NCBI GenBank assembly: GCA_949592205.1
Contig: CATIUR010000003.1
Location: 74,056,501-74,120,500 of the forward strand
Reading direction: 5' to 3'
DNA length: 64,000 nt
Source: Helichrysum umbraculigerum
Taxonomy: Eukaryota > Streptophyta > Magnoliopsida > Asterales > Asteraceae
Part shown: in pieces, positions 10,965-22,105 of the stretch
Position numbering within the stretch: position 1 is the first letter of the stretch
Layout of the letters: the number at the start of each line of letters is the position of its first letter
Notes under the pieces: generated by a model
Told to the model about the DNA's origin: nothing
Databases searched by the model: none
Seen by the model: only the letters and a program-made list of their open reading frames with translations
Made by a program: the position numbers and the translations under genes

Positions 10965-13054
10965 TATACTATAAAAATGTTATATACTTATTCTTTTACA
11001 GGCCTCTACTCCATGTCAGATTATGATGCCATATGGTACTCATAATACTAGATGGGCGAGGGGGATGACACATCTGGCTCACAAGGAAGGACTAGTGCCG
11101 GGTCATGTGTTTGTTCAAGTTGATACCGTAGAACAAGATTTTGAATTCCTTGCCATTCCATTTCCTAAGGAGGGAATCACTCTTCTAGGCCAAGCAAAAA
11201 GTGAATTTACTCAATGGCCTCGCACCGCTATCAAGGTTTATATTCATTTGTATTTAATATAAAAGTGTGTTAATCCGTATATTGTAATATATACTTTATT
11301 GAGATGAGATAACTGTTTTTATAAATGTATCTTGTCTGCAATATGTTGTCACACGACTCTTTTACTTGTTTTAAAAAATGTATTCAATATGGTGACGCTT
11401 CTTTTAAAAGTTACCGTTAATAAATGTAGCTTGGCAGCGAGGAGTCGCCACACGACTTTAGGAGTGCCTCCCCCACAACACTCTATGACACGGCATGTCA
11501 CTCGCTGGTAATGTCTTAAGCCAAATAATGATGTACATATATGTCTTATGTTTATACATTTTTCAATAATTTTTGTAATAATACTGTAGCTTCCAAGTGA
11601 AGCGTCACCCCGCATCTCCACATGTAACAGGACTTCACAACCTTTCCCCCGTAGCAGCCAACCATTTTCTGCAGAAGATGCATATTTGCGTTTTTTTTTC
11701 TATATGGTTTACGTATATGATGTATATTAGTATATTATTGCCATATAATATGATACTTTGTTAATGTAGCACCCATTGCCACTACCATCTCCACCACTGC
11801 GACCTGTAGAACTATCAAAGCGTGAAGTTGAAATGGCCACGCGAATTTGCAATATGGAACTGAAGCTGGACAAGAGGCCGGCCGAAATCAGGGAACTGGG
11901 TGAGCGATTTCGTGAATCGATGGCTGGGTCTCCTTTGATTCCGCTTGATCCGCCACACAATATGTACGCGGATTCACAGCAGGAATGGATTGGATATGAG
12001 GGGCTGCTAATCTGGATGACAAATGAATGGCTGGATATCAGCATAATTTCTTGGTTTGCGATGTATGTATGTTAATATGTATATATTCTATTAAGAAAAT
12101 TTGTGATTTATTACAAATGCTTTAATAGTTTAATTCATCATATTTTGATTTTAGGTACTTGTTTGAGTTACGCTTGAAGACGGGGATTCAAACCAAATGT
12201 GCGTTCTTATCACCGAGTGCTATTCAATTTAGTGTTTGTGAAGACTTTTTTGCCTACACGGATGTCATTAAACACATCTCACAGCAGTTTGAACTTCACA
12301 GTGACAAACAATATTTTATTGCTCCCTATTACCATCAGTATGTATTACAATATATTATATCTATATCTGCAATATTGTTTTAATCAATATTTATACTAAA
12401 ATGTTTAAACATGTTGGTAGTCAACATTGGGTCCTGTTCATAATTGATAAAGTTGAACACACTGGGTACATTGTGGATTCGATGAAGAAGGGGAAGGTAC
12501 CCGGATCTTATGCTCTCACAAAAAGAGTAGAAGAGTAAGAGTCCTAAACTTTTCAATATGTAAAAATCCTCGACTATACCCATGTGTTTTTATAACTGTA
12601 CTAACTTAATAATATTGAATATCTGATTGGGACTAATTCACCCCGGAAATGGAATTGGAAAATGGTTGATGTGAGTTGTTTCAAACTTCTTGTTTATATA
12701 TATATATATAGATAGATATATCATATTAAATAATGTTGTTTAACTAACTTTTTAACTTTAATTATTGTCCCCAACAACAATCTAGCTGGGAATGTGGCTA
12801 CTACATGATGAAACACATGTTCCAATTTGCTATAAATATGGAAAGAAACTTCCCAGCCAATGTACGTAAGTCCTTAAGTAGTTGCTAGTGTTCTGTGTAT
12901 AATGGACACATCAAATGATAACTAGTTTGTCCTTCTATATATGTAGATTTGGAAATCAAACAGGCAATATACATCCAAAGAATTGGACCAGTCTATCATT
13001 AGGTGGGGAGCTGTATTTGCAAAACGCTACATTGATGATCGCGCGACTAGCTAG
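9604..13054 (+). pseudogene. CACTA-associated protein with plant Ptta/En/Spm domain and C-terminal Ulp1-type protease
   Basis: A multi-exon gene. Exon 1 starts at 9604 and ends near 10044. It has a TGA at 9913-9915 in the conserved KI(W)RKFK position, probably from TGG. Exon 2 (about 10156-10407) has the VGRLGYAGL motif, and a small insertion near 10318-10325 shifts the frame before the ARLREGKKTGFQ part. Exon 3 (10489-10850) has a coiled-coil-like end. Exon 4 (about 11002-11235) looks like the domain of unknown function that often precedes Ulp1 in these proteins. Probable small exons lie at 11433-11510 and 11589-11678. Further exons (11770-12060, 12155-12340, 12418-12535, 12780-12865, 12947-13054) give a C48/Ulp1 fold with HWVLFIID, VDSM and a Q...WECGYY motif, so His, Asp and Cys are all present. 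Stop TAG at 13052-13054. The substrate is unknown; such domains resemble SUMO proteases. Exon edges are read by eye. Confidence 0.72.
10886..10958. repeat. (AT)n microsatellite in an intron of the CACTA pseudogene
   Basis: A TA dinucleotide run of about 73 bp directly after the exon ending GATGAGGACGAG and before the acceptor TTTTACAG near 11001. Confidence 0.95.
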
Positions 13055-13269
13055 CTAGCTTAGCTAGCTGGCTAGGTGACATTTGAACATGTGTATATTA
13101 CTTGTACAACATTTATATATATCTATATCTATATATATGTACATATATATGTACGTTTTGGTAATTTAGTAATCGATGGATATTTTGGTTTTGAACACGA
13201 TATATATATATAGCTGCTGATCAGCGTATCAAACTGATTTATATAGGGAATTAATTACATTAAAATAAT

Positions 13270-13575
13270 GCTTCAAAATGCTCCGAATTTGGAAAAAAGA
13301 ACCAGTTAATAGATTTGAATAAATATGCTATCGAACCGCTCCTAAATTGGGAAAACTAACCGATCCGTTATAATTTCGAGAGAATAAACCAGAATAAAAT
13401 AATTCCGGTGACCGCTCCTAAATTGGAAAACAAACCGATCCAATAAATAACTCGAGAAAAAATCGTAATAAAATAATGATCAGGAACCACTCCATAGTCA
13501 TTTGCAAAACCGACCCAATTGAATTTCGAGAGAATAAATCATAATAAAATAATGCCGGTATGAACCGCTCTAACA
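13270..13575 (+). repeat. CACTA subterminal repeats
   Basis: Three to four diverged units of about 80-90 bp, each with ACCGCTCC(TAAATTGG), ACCGATCC and TTTCGAGAGAATAAA followed by ATAAAATAATG. Subterminal arrays like this are binding sites for the element's DNA-binding protein in known En/Spm elements; that role is inferred here. Confidence 0.65.
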
Positions 13576-13772
13576 TTCATAATCGCTCCATTTTTTGCTT
13601 CGTTTTAACCGCTTCAATTTTAATTAACCCGCTTCGAATGTTGTTATTTGAAACGGTCGTTTGCCCGCTCTAAAAGCTTTTCGGTCTTTCGTGGCGCCGG
13701 TATCAGGGGCGGTCAGATCACCGCTTCAGATGACATTTTTCACCGTCATATATACCCGTTTTTGTACTAGTG

Positions 13773-14531
13773 ATAATTATACTCTATTAACATCACTAAA
13801 TACATCTTTAGTGGATTAACATTAATCCATCCAATTTTAGTAGAAACCCAATAATTACTCAAGAACACCAATCACAAATTCATCATTTTCACTATGTTAT
13901 ATGATTAGCAACAATCATAATAACACTGTCTAACATTAATTTAACACATTAAATACTTAATTTCATATTAAAACCACTAGTTTCATAATCTCCATGAAAA
14001 CCCACTTTGAACAATAATTACATAATTCAAATTACTCACTTTCAACTTGAATTCTTGTTATCCACCATAATCAAAACACTAACTAACATTAATTTAAGCA
14101 AATTCAAACCCTAATTTCATATATAAATTCCTTAATCACTCAAAACCCACTAAACCCATTATCTAGGTTAAAAACATAGAGAAATTCAACTTACTAGATG
14201 ATTAGGAATGATCCAGAATGATGATTCAAGTGTTAGAAGCTTGGATTAAGGATTAAGAATCAAGTTTTAGGTTCATGGTTTAGCTCCTGCGACTTCCTCT
14301 CTTTTCTTAAAACTCTCTGGAACAAAACGGAATGAATAAGGGATAAACATGTATCCGTACACACATATAAGTCGGCTTATTATTTAAATTTTTGCTCCCT
14401 GTAATTCTTATTGTCTGGAACTTAGAAACAATTCACGTATTCTATTATTTTAAATCACTTAAAATAATAACACTTTAAAACAGTTATACCCTCGCGCACT
14501 AAAATAAAACCTCAAAATTTGGGGTGTTACA
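13773..14531 (-). repeat. LTR fragment, minus strand
   Basis: Read on the minus strand it begins TGTAACACCCCAAATTTTGAGG at 14531, the start of a gypsy-type LTR. It contains a leader-like stretch (AAGAGAGGAAGTCGC, about 14285-14310). The other end abuts the CACTA terminus at 13772, so the transposon probably inserted into the LTR. The remaining part is not in view. Confidence 0.5.
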
Positions 14532-15030
14532 CTAACACATGTGTCACTCATCACTATCATATGTGTTAGTAATAACAAAATTACATAATCACATTTTTGT
14601 AACTGCTACTAAGATTAAAACATATATTACTGATATATAACACATGTGTTACCGTATGCTAACACATGTGTTATATATCCATAGTGTAGTCCCACCCAGT
14701 ATTTCAATCTCATTTGAAACACACGTCATGGTTTTTTGTGTAGCCATTGATTCTGTAATAGATTTTGCATAAATATAAGATTCTTTATAACCAGTAACAC
14801 ATGTGATATTATATAGTAACACATGTGGTAATCAATTAGTAGTACATGTGTTATTTACAGATGTCATGTGTCCTTAATTTATCAGCTACCACATGTGTTA
14901 ATCAATTTTGAAAATCAATAGATGAATTTTTTTTTTCAACTCTTTTTGATGAGTTTTGACAACTAAAAACGAAACATATGACTTATATAGAAAACTGATA
15001 TTCATTAGCTACTAGTATCACATATGTTAG
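14532..15030. repeat. Region of dispersed AACACATGTGTTA palindromes
   Basis: About eight exact or near copies of the palindrome ACACATGTGT occur, many as TAACACATGTGTTA, at about 14533, 14637, 14660, 14795, 14818, 14848 and 14885, with degenerate copies near 14562 and 15010. Spacing is irregular, so this is not a simple tandem array. It resembles the subterminal region of a DNA transposon, but I cannot name the family. Confidence 0.5.
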
Positions 15031-15049
15031 CACAACTATTGCGTAGATA

Positions 15050-15420
15050 TTCAATTGAAACGGAGTTTTGCGGTTGTCGTATGATTTCGCGCGATTCAAT
15101 TTTGTGTTTTCGGTTAAAATTGATCGTTCAATCAGCAGAAATCATAATGCTATTGCGTTTTCGTTAATCAAATCGTAGATAGCAGTAGATTAATAGCCTT
15201 AAGCGTAAAATTCGATCACAAAAACTCGTATTAACACAAAACATGATCTAATTACATGTATAACAGAAATCGATTGATCATTGTTTGAATTGAAGAATTG
15301 CGAGTCGATTTAATGTTATTCGTACCTTGGATTCGATCTTCGTTGTGCCTGATTTGAGAGAAAACCCTTCCGATCGTGTTTTGGGAATGTAGGTACGTGT
15401 AGTGTATCTGTATGTATAAA
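15050..15420 (-). promoter_or_regulatory. Leader-like region, minus strand (possible 5' untranslated exon)
   Basis: The base composition differs from its surroundings. Read on the minus strand there is a stretch with CTCTCAAATCAGGC and then CCAAG followed by a good donor site GTACGAATAAC (near 15327). This looks like a plant 5' leader exon with an intron, perhaps from a Mutator-type element or a captured promoter. No coding sequence follows before the palindrome region. Confidence 0.25.
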
Positions 15421-15615
15421 CTCTGTATATATCTATTATATCTATATTTTCTATTTTCTATTTTTGTTTTTTTGTATTTATTTAATTAGAATTAAAGATG
15501 GTGTATAATGACTAGAATACCCTTCCACCCATAATGAAAATGAAGCATTTTCATTGGTTCCTCTATTCTCACACAAAAAGTCATTCTCATTTGAACCTCA
15601 CCCGTTATATCTAAT

Positions 15616-15772
15616 CTAAAACACTTATTCGGCATTTTTTTTTTTACTAAAACTTAGAAAAGGGAAGGTGGGAAATCCCTAATATGCCCCTTAAGTTATA
15701 GTTATCTAAAACACTCATGAAGCATTTGTCATTTTCTTACTAAAACTTAGAAAAGGGAAGATGGGAGATCCC
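15616..15772 (+). repeat. Imperfect direct duplication
   Basis: The segment CTAAAACACT ... ACTAAAACTTAGAAAAGGGA followed by a (G/A)ATGGGA(A/G)ATCCCT-like end occurs twice, at about 15616-15683 and 15703-15772. A related segment is found in the opposite orientation near 55980-56060, so it is a dispersed repeat. Confidence 0.6.
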
Positions 15773-15985
15773 TTATCTTATCTTATATAGTATAGTATCA
15801 TTATCATTAGTTTTAATACAAGAAGAACTATATCTGTTTAGATTTTGACACATAGGCACTTTAAAAGTTGCCATGTGTCCACAAAATAATGAAAATCAAT
15901 AATAATAATAATAATTAATGTACTAATAATAATCTTGATGCTCAAATAATCAAAAATAATTATAATTATCTTTTTGTTCCTTAAA

Positions 15986-16015
15986 CTAGATCGCAAACCC
16001 GTGTAGACACACGGG
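15986..16015 (-). mobile_element. Helitron-like 3' terminus, minus strand
   Basis: On the minus strand a hairpin CCCGTGT-GTCT-ACACGGG (15998-16015) is followed by eight bases and then CTAG, ending at 15986, with T next. The element body would run to the right; its 5' end is not identified. Confidence 0.5.
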
Positions 16016-16696
16016 GCATTGATTAATTAATTAAATTAAAGGTCCTGATTTTAATTTAACTAAAATAGAGTGACTTAATTGATTAATTAAGTTTGATTTA
16101 AATTGATAATGTCATAACCATGTTTCCTATATATAATTTAAGATTAATCTTAGCATGATGCATCATCTTCTTTAAGGATGACATGTGTCATCTAATTTCT
16201 TCTAATTATCATAGAGGTCTAACAAATATTATTATTAAGTCTTATCACATCATCATTTTTGGAAACATACTTTAGATTTTCATCTTAAAACAATTTAAAC
16301 ATTGTAAACAACAATATAAACACAACATTGATACATAAGAAACATGATAAACAAATATTATTACTATTCTTAACACCTCATTATAGTATGCTTTAGAATT
16401 ATATCTTAAAACTTAATTTCAATTTGAAATTATAAGCAAAACTTTGACACCTTATAACATCACAAACAACTATAATTAGTCTTTTAATCCATCACGATGT
16501 TAGGATACATGCTTTAAAAATAAGTGTTAGTAATCAAAGAAAATTTGTATGCTCATTGATACATGACATCTATCTTTAAACATAATATATATTTTTAATA
16601 CAAATATACCCTGATATATGAAGAACTTGCTTATGCTTTACATGTCACTTTAATATATACATATATATGAATGAGATCATGTGAAAACAATGGGAT

Positions 16697-18301
16697 TGAT
16701 GTGCTAAATCTAGTTATAAAATTATCGTTGAAAAGTGAACAAGAAAGTACCGAGCTAGACCAAAACACAACCGGGCAGTGGACCCTATCGTGTGGTAGTA
16801 TAGTTTGGTAAGTTCGGGTTCGAACACAGAGAACTAGATTGGATGATCAATAGAAGTGTGAGCAATTTAAAAAGAGAAAATAAAGTGTGGTTGATTTGTG
16901 TGACCGAATTGTCACGTTGCTTAAAACTACGAAATTTTAGTTTAAACTAGGCAAGTGGACTCTTTAGAGTCAAAGTGATTGAGTTGGAACCTTCAAATAT
17001 TAAAAACTATACTTGCTTGGATTAGATCGTTAGTGATTTCGGGTGTAAAGTTAAAACCGGTTATTTATGCAAACAATTTTCCATCAAACCTAGGCTTAAC
17101 ATTCGCCATCACCTAATAATTCAACTTCAATTTACAAACCCATGATTCAATCAAATAACGGACATTCGCCATAGTTACCTACTTGCATATTCGAGCTTAA
17201 CTTGTTAACCTATTCCAAAACCACATCCGCAATCAAGTTCAACAATTTAGAGACAAAAAGTTGACGACAATTCACTAGATAGAAAACGTTCGCTATATCT
17301 ATTAGCAAATTATCAAACAAGTTAATTAATTGACATCAAGCTCAAATACACAAGTAGTTGATTAAACACAAGTTCAAGTTAAAAGAGTTTATGATTCATC
17401 CAAACGAAAGACATTCGCCAAATCCGCTAACTCAAATCATACTAGTTAACTAGCTTCACTTGTAATAATTTTCACATTCGCGAAAATAGATTCATTCATT
17501 CATTTCATACAAATGACAAGTATTTTTATTAAACAACAAACATTCGCCATAGTTGTTTAGTCAAAATACCCACAAGTTAAACCACATCAACTAGTTACAT
17601 ATAAATTTATGGATGAATCTTAAACTCAAAGCGTAAATTAAACACCAAATATAACACCCCTAGTCACTAACTAGTTCATCCAAGCAAGTATAACAAAACC
17701 TAGCCAACCATCATAATCACATCATCATACACACAAAACATCAAATAAACCAAGGAAAAAATGATTATATTTGGATAAAAATGCAAACCGAGTTCTTACA
17801 ATGTCGGGATGATGATTGTTAGTAACCGAGAGATGCTAGCTTAAAGGAAATCTTCAACAAGGTGGAAACAAACTTTCAAAAACCCAAAATCGCCAAAAAC
17901 ACCAGCTGAGTTCGTGTGTGTGTTTTTTGTGTGTAAAAAAGTTGGTGAGATGAAAAGTGAAAAAGGTGTTTTTCTAAGCAAAAGTGATCTGCCGCCCACC
18001 AAGCCGGCGGCTCAGTATGTGAAGGCGGCTTCACAACATTCAAACAAAACGGCGGCTTCAACATTCAAACTGGCGGCTTCAACCTGTTTTCCAGCATACC
18101 AGTTTTAAGCTCAAGACTTCAACACTTTACAAACTTGCTCGAATCATAACCACAATGCAGTCCAAACGACGATTCTTTAATATTGACGCCTATAATTCAA
18201 TTCAAACTAAATAAGTACCAAAAGTTCATAAAGGCCACTAAAAATGAATGCAAAAACAATGATATCGCTAAAGATAAACTTATACAAAATGAGCGATATC
18301 A
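16697..18301 (-). repeat. Solo LTR of an Athila-like element (1,605 bp)
   Basis: The ends are TGATGTGC and GCGATATCA, and GGGAT flanks both sides (16692-16696 and 18302-18306), a perfect 5-bp target duplication. There is no internal region. The right end (TGATATCGC on the minus strand) and GGCGGC-rich stretches match the LTR at 56196-58657, which belongs to an Athila-like element on the minus strand, so orientation is set by that. Many copies of CATTCGCCA are spread between 17100 and 17540. It was probably formed by recombination between the two LTRs of a full element. Confidence 0.8.
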
Positions 18302-19199
18302 GGGATATAAAGTAAAAACGGTGAAAACAGTTAACCTTCACAAGTTGAGTTAATAACATGAGATTCTATTGTCATCGATCTCTAAATGTTTATCCGTTTC
18401 AATTAAGTACTAACGTTAAAAATCATATACATGTAACATCGTAGAAAATTTAACATTAACGTTCTTAGGCGAGGGCCGTGCGATGCACGGCCTAGAAGTT
18501 AACTAGTATATATTAAAAGAAAACCATAACCTTCATATGCTTTCTTGTATTGACACATCATCACCACTAAATCTTTCAATAACTAATTTTTGAATTATAC
18601 TACTAACTTATCTTAAATTCATAATCTTAATTTAATTTAAATACATAGCCAATTACTCATAGACCATAACATTAATAGGCGCATCATATTGTAAGAATCA
18701 ATACCATTAACCTTTTAGTAATAATTTGTTTATTTATATTACTCATCTTATATTCATAAATCTTATCTTAATTTAAATAGCCAACTAAATAAATATATAA
18801 TTTGTATTACTTTCAACTAACCATCTTAGCTTAATTTGCCTATAACTAAAATATTAAACTAACCATCAATAATAGATTATATAGTAGCATGCTAAATAAA
18901 ATGTGACACCTAATGCATAGCTCTAAAACTCATCCATCATCATATTAATTCTAATTATATTTTTTTGTTATTTAATTATATGTAAACTTTAGGCAAATAA
19001 CACGATCTTTTTAATAAATTTATTTCATCTTTAACCTTAGGACTAATGACATCTTTTTTCATTTTTCTATATTTGAACTTTAAAAATCAACAAAAGTCAT
19101 AGTTAACGTTATGATCAAACAATTTGATACAAAGTTACATGTATTTTGAAAATAATATATATGTTAACGTTATAAAAATCGATAAAACTTTTCTAGATT

Positions 19200-19232
19200 G
19201 GGCCGTGCGACACGGCCCTATATATTTACTAG
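19200..19232 (+). mobile_element. Helitron-like 3' terminus, plus strand
   Basis: Hairpin GGGCCGTG-CGA-CACGGCCC (19200-19218), ten AT-rich bases, then CTAG (19229-19232) and T. The element would lie to the left, in the AT-rich stretch 18507-19199, in which I see no gene. The 5' end is not identified. Confidence 0.55.
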
Positions 19233-19409
19233 TATGCCCTATAAATTAAAGTTAAACGAGAAGGTTAATATCGGAGTATATACTTGGCTCAGTGGCTGAC
19301 TGGCTGTTTACCAATGCAAATGGGTTGTATGTGCGTACCATGCAGTTAAACCAATACAAAATTAAAAGAAAAGATAAAATATCACCAATTAATTATCCCT
19401 TATATCAAA

Positions 19410-19436
19410 CTAGCATAGTACCCGCACTATGCAGCG
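19410..19436 (-). mobile_element. Helitron-like 3' terminus, minus strand
   Basis: On the minus strand CCGCTGCATAGTGCGGG is followed by TACTATG and CTAG at 19413-19410. The hairpin is imperfect. The same arrangement (GCAGCGGAAG at the inner side) recurs at 55434, so both belong to one family. Confidence 0.45.
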
Positions 19437-19566
19437 GAAGACAAAGTTTTGTTATAAATAGTGACTCGGCGTATATAATGTTTGTTATTCAACGATGACG
19501 GTGATCGACTCAATATAACGCTAGTTTTTTTTTTTTTTGTATCCGGAATACATTAGTGAAGAGTGA

Positions 19567-19832
19567 AAAAAACATATGAAAATGATAAAGCTTGTTATTA
19601 ATGATAATCACAATAGTTAAATATAGTAATGTTAAGTCTTAGATCTTAAAAGTTTCTAAATATAAAACATCAAAATGCTTTATATATTAGTATAGATGGA
19701 AAAAACATATGAAAATGATAAAGCTTGTTATTAATGATAATTACAATAGTTAAATATAGTAATGTTGAGTCTTAGATCTTAAAAGTTTCTAAATATAAAA
19801 CATCAAGATGCTTTATATATTAGTATAGATGA
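19567..19832 (+). repeat. 133-bp tandem duplication
   Basis: Two head-to-tail copies with a period of 133 bp (the AACATATGAAAATG landmark is at 19571 and 19704), differing at only a few positions (AATCACAA/AATTACAA, GTTAAG/GTTGAG). No coding content. Confidence 0.9.
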
Positions 19833-20551
19833 TAGACTAACTCATCAATTTATCACCACAAATTAGAAGATATATCATGATTTTATCTAAATAGATGAGA
19901 ATTTAAAATCTCATGAAAAGAAAGGCTCCCCATGAGATACTCATGTATACTAAACATCCAACTTTCTACTGTACCAATTAAATTAAATTTATAGTTATAT
20001 ATAAGATTCTTCTACATTTTTCTTTAAGCCATTTAATAATTTATAATTTCCTCACTAATTCTAATTATCTCAAGATTTTATATGTATCAAGAACATGTTT
20101 ATAAAGGTATTTCATACTTAAATTTATGCAATCAGCAATGAGTTAATATACCAAATTATTATTATTGTTCAAACTAATAAGTAATAATAATTTGTACTCT
20201 ATAAATAACTAGTGAAGTTATTTACCGTCAAAATACTAATACATTTGATCAAAGTTTAAGCAAAATCGTTCATAAAATTATCAATATAAAAAAACTTTGG
20301 TACTCCGATCTTCTATGGTAACAAATTGAAACGACCTTATATAGTCCCATATCTAAGTATTCTTAATCTTTGAATGCGTAAGATAATAACATGCATATTA
20401 ATCGAAATGCACTAAAGTTAAAGGTATCATCGTACGCTCTAATATTATGAGTAATCTATAAGTTATTAATACCATAACATTGAATTTATCCGCTCGTATT
20501 ACGAGGTGCAATTTACACTCGTTAAACAATCAAATCTCAAACAAGTAAGCC

Positions 20552-20611
<60 letters not shown>

Positions 20612-20969
20612 TAATTAATTAATTAATTAATTATAAATGTCAATCGGAAGCAAATAAAAATGAAATATCTATTAGTTGATTGTATGTAGAATAGAAACTT
20701 CTAACCTAATATTAGTAACACGGTGTGTATAATTAAATCCACTTCATGCTTCGCGTTAACAATCTGCAAATGTTCAACTATTTTACATATAAGCTTTTAT
20801 TAACACTAATCATTTATGATCCTACTAATCCCAAGTATCTTTCATGCATAAAAAAGTTACTGTATTAGATTTTATCTACTCTAAGAATTACACTTATGTA
20901 CTAGAAAATGGATTAAATGGTTAACCATATGAATTGTTTATTGGTACCGCTCCATAGCACGGGTACTAT
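19833..20969. other. AT-rich intergenic stretch with a (TAA)n/(TTAA)n microsatellite
   Basis: I see no gene. A TAA trinucleotide run (about 20548-20610) continues into a TTAA run to about 20632. The rest is AT-rich with no recognised element. Confidence 0.7.
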
Positions 20970-21718
20970 GGGTATGTTTGGCACAACTAGTTGGAGTTTG
21001 TAGCTGGAGCTGGTAGCTTATTGTTGGTAGCTTGTAGCTGGAGCTTTTGGTAATATTTGTGTTTGGTAGAGTAGCTGGAGCTTGTAGCTTGTAGCTTATG
21101 AATGTAAAATGACATAAAAGGACAAATATATTAATTTTAAAAGATGATATATAATTACTTGGAGGGTATTTATGTAATTTCATTTTCCATAAGCTACAAG
21201 CTACTTTGAAAATCTACTGCAAGTAGCTTGTGGTTTTGGAGCTTATGGAAACCATAAGGGTGTGTTTAGTTGTAGAAAAAAGGGGGTGTTTTCTAGAAAA
21301 TTTTTTCAAGAAAAGTGGAAAAGTGGAAAACGCGTTCAAAATGAATTTTTCTGAGAAAATTTTCCAAGAAAATGGAAAATCCACTTTTCCAAAATATAAC
21401 TTGGAGGTGGAAAACACATCCCCCACACTTTTCCAAATTTTCCTTTATACAATTCCCGCCACTTTTCCAAACTTTTCAAGATATAACTAATTTTTCAAAA
21501 TTCACTTTTCCAACATTTGAACGCGTTTTCTAATTTTTCAACACTTTTCTGGAGAATGATTTTCTATAGAAAATTGGAAAAGGAAAATTGTGGAAAATTT
21601 TCCACAACTAAACACACCCTAAGCTACTCAAAATTTTGTTTGCCAAACGGAGCTTATGAAAAAAACTATAAGTTACAAGCTCCCATAAGCTCCTACAAGT
21701 TGCACGCCAAACACATCC
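20970..21718. mobile_element. MITE-like element with AGCT-rich ends, split by a second MITE
   Basis: The left end GGGTATGTTTGGCAC and the right end (minus strand GGATGTGTTTGGCGTGC) form imperfect terminal inverted repeats. Both flanks of the body hold many GTAGCTTGTAGCT / AGCTACAAGCT motifs in opposite orientation. The body is interrupted at 21255-21622 by the Tourist-like element. The target duplication is unclear, so the superfamily is left open. Confidence 0.55.
21258..21619. mobile_element. Tourist-like (PIF/Harbinger) MITE, 362 bp
   Basis: Terminal inverted repeats GGGTGTGTTTAGTTGT and ACAACTAAACACACCC are flanked by TAA on both sides (21255-21257 and 21620-21622), the 3-bp target duplication of this superfamily. 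The interior is full of TTTTCCA/TGGAAAA motifs able to fold into a long hairpin. It has no coding capacity. Confidence 0.85.
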
Positions 21719-21723
21719 ATATA

Positions 21724-22105
21724 CGTACTAGAAAAGTTGGCAGTACCAACAAGCAAAATTCGTTGGTAAACAGGCAAAATTCGTTGGTAAAGGCTGTTAC
21801 CAACGAAATTAGCAACGAAAACTGCTCGTGGGAAATATGCCCGTAGCTAAATAATTTTTACTAACGAAATTTACTTATTGTGGGTAGTTTACCAACTAAT
21901 ATTGTAGTCGTGGCTAGATTTCAGATTTTGGTCAAGTCGTTGGTAAATAGAAAATTAGCCACGAGATGTTGTACGTTGATATATTAAAATTTCCAACGAA
22001 TTAGAGATCATTGGAAAATTTAACCACCAATGAAAGAGCTAGTTGGTTTATTCAGATAGCAATGAAAAAAATTTCGTAGGCAATTTGGTGGGAAAATTAT
22101 AGTGA
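21724..22105 (+). mobile_element. CACTA-like left terminus with subterminal CGTTGGTAAA repeats
   Basis: The start TACTAGAAAAGTTGGCAGTACC closely matches the inverted form of the right terminus at 54964 (CACTACTAGAAATCC ... GCCAGTACCAACG). It is followed by many CGTTGGTAAA and TTACCAACGA motifs. The first three bases of the terminus are altered. Whether this and the 54964 end belong to one element is not settled. Confidence 0.5.

Larger units (their letters stand above)
9372..13772 (+). mobile_element. Right-hand part of a CACTA (En/Spm) transposon
   Basis: The right end, CCCGTTTTTGTACTAGTG at 13755-13772, is the reverse complement of a CACTAGTACAAAAACGGG terminus, typical of plant CACTA elements. 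Inside it are subterminal repeats and then a gene of the type carried by En/Spm elements (9604-13054). No left terminus is visible before LTR B, which probably inserted into this element, so the left part (and any main transposase) should lie outside the window. Confidence 0.72.
15781..18506 (+). mobile_element. Candidate non-autonomous Helitron with nested insertions
   Basis: The right end is a textbook Helitron 3' terminus: hairpin GGCCGTGC-GAT-GCACGGCC (18474-18492), ten bases, then CTAG (18503-18506) followed by T. A plausible 5' end is TCTTATATAGTATAGTATC at 15781, preceded by A. Inside lie another Helitron-like terminus on the minus strand (15986) and a solo LTR (16697-18301). The 3' end is well supported; the 5' end is a guess. 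No Rep/helicase gene is present. Confidence 0.45.
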
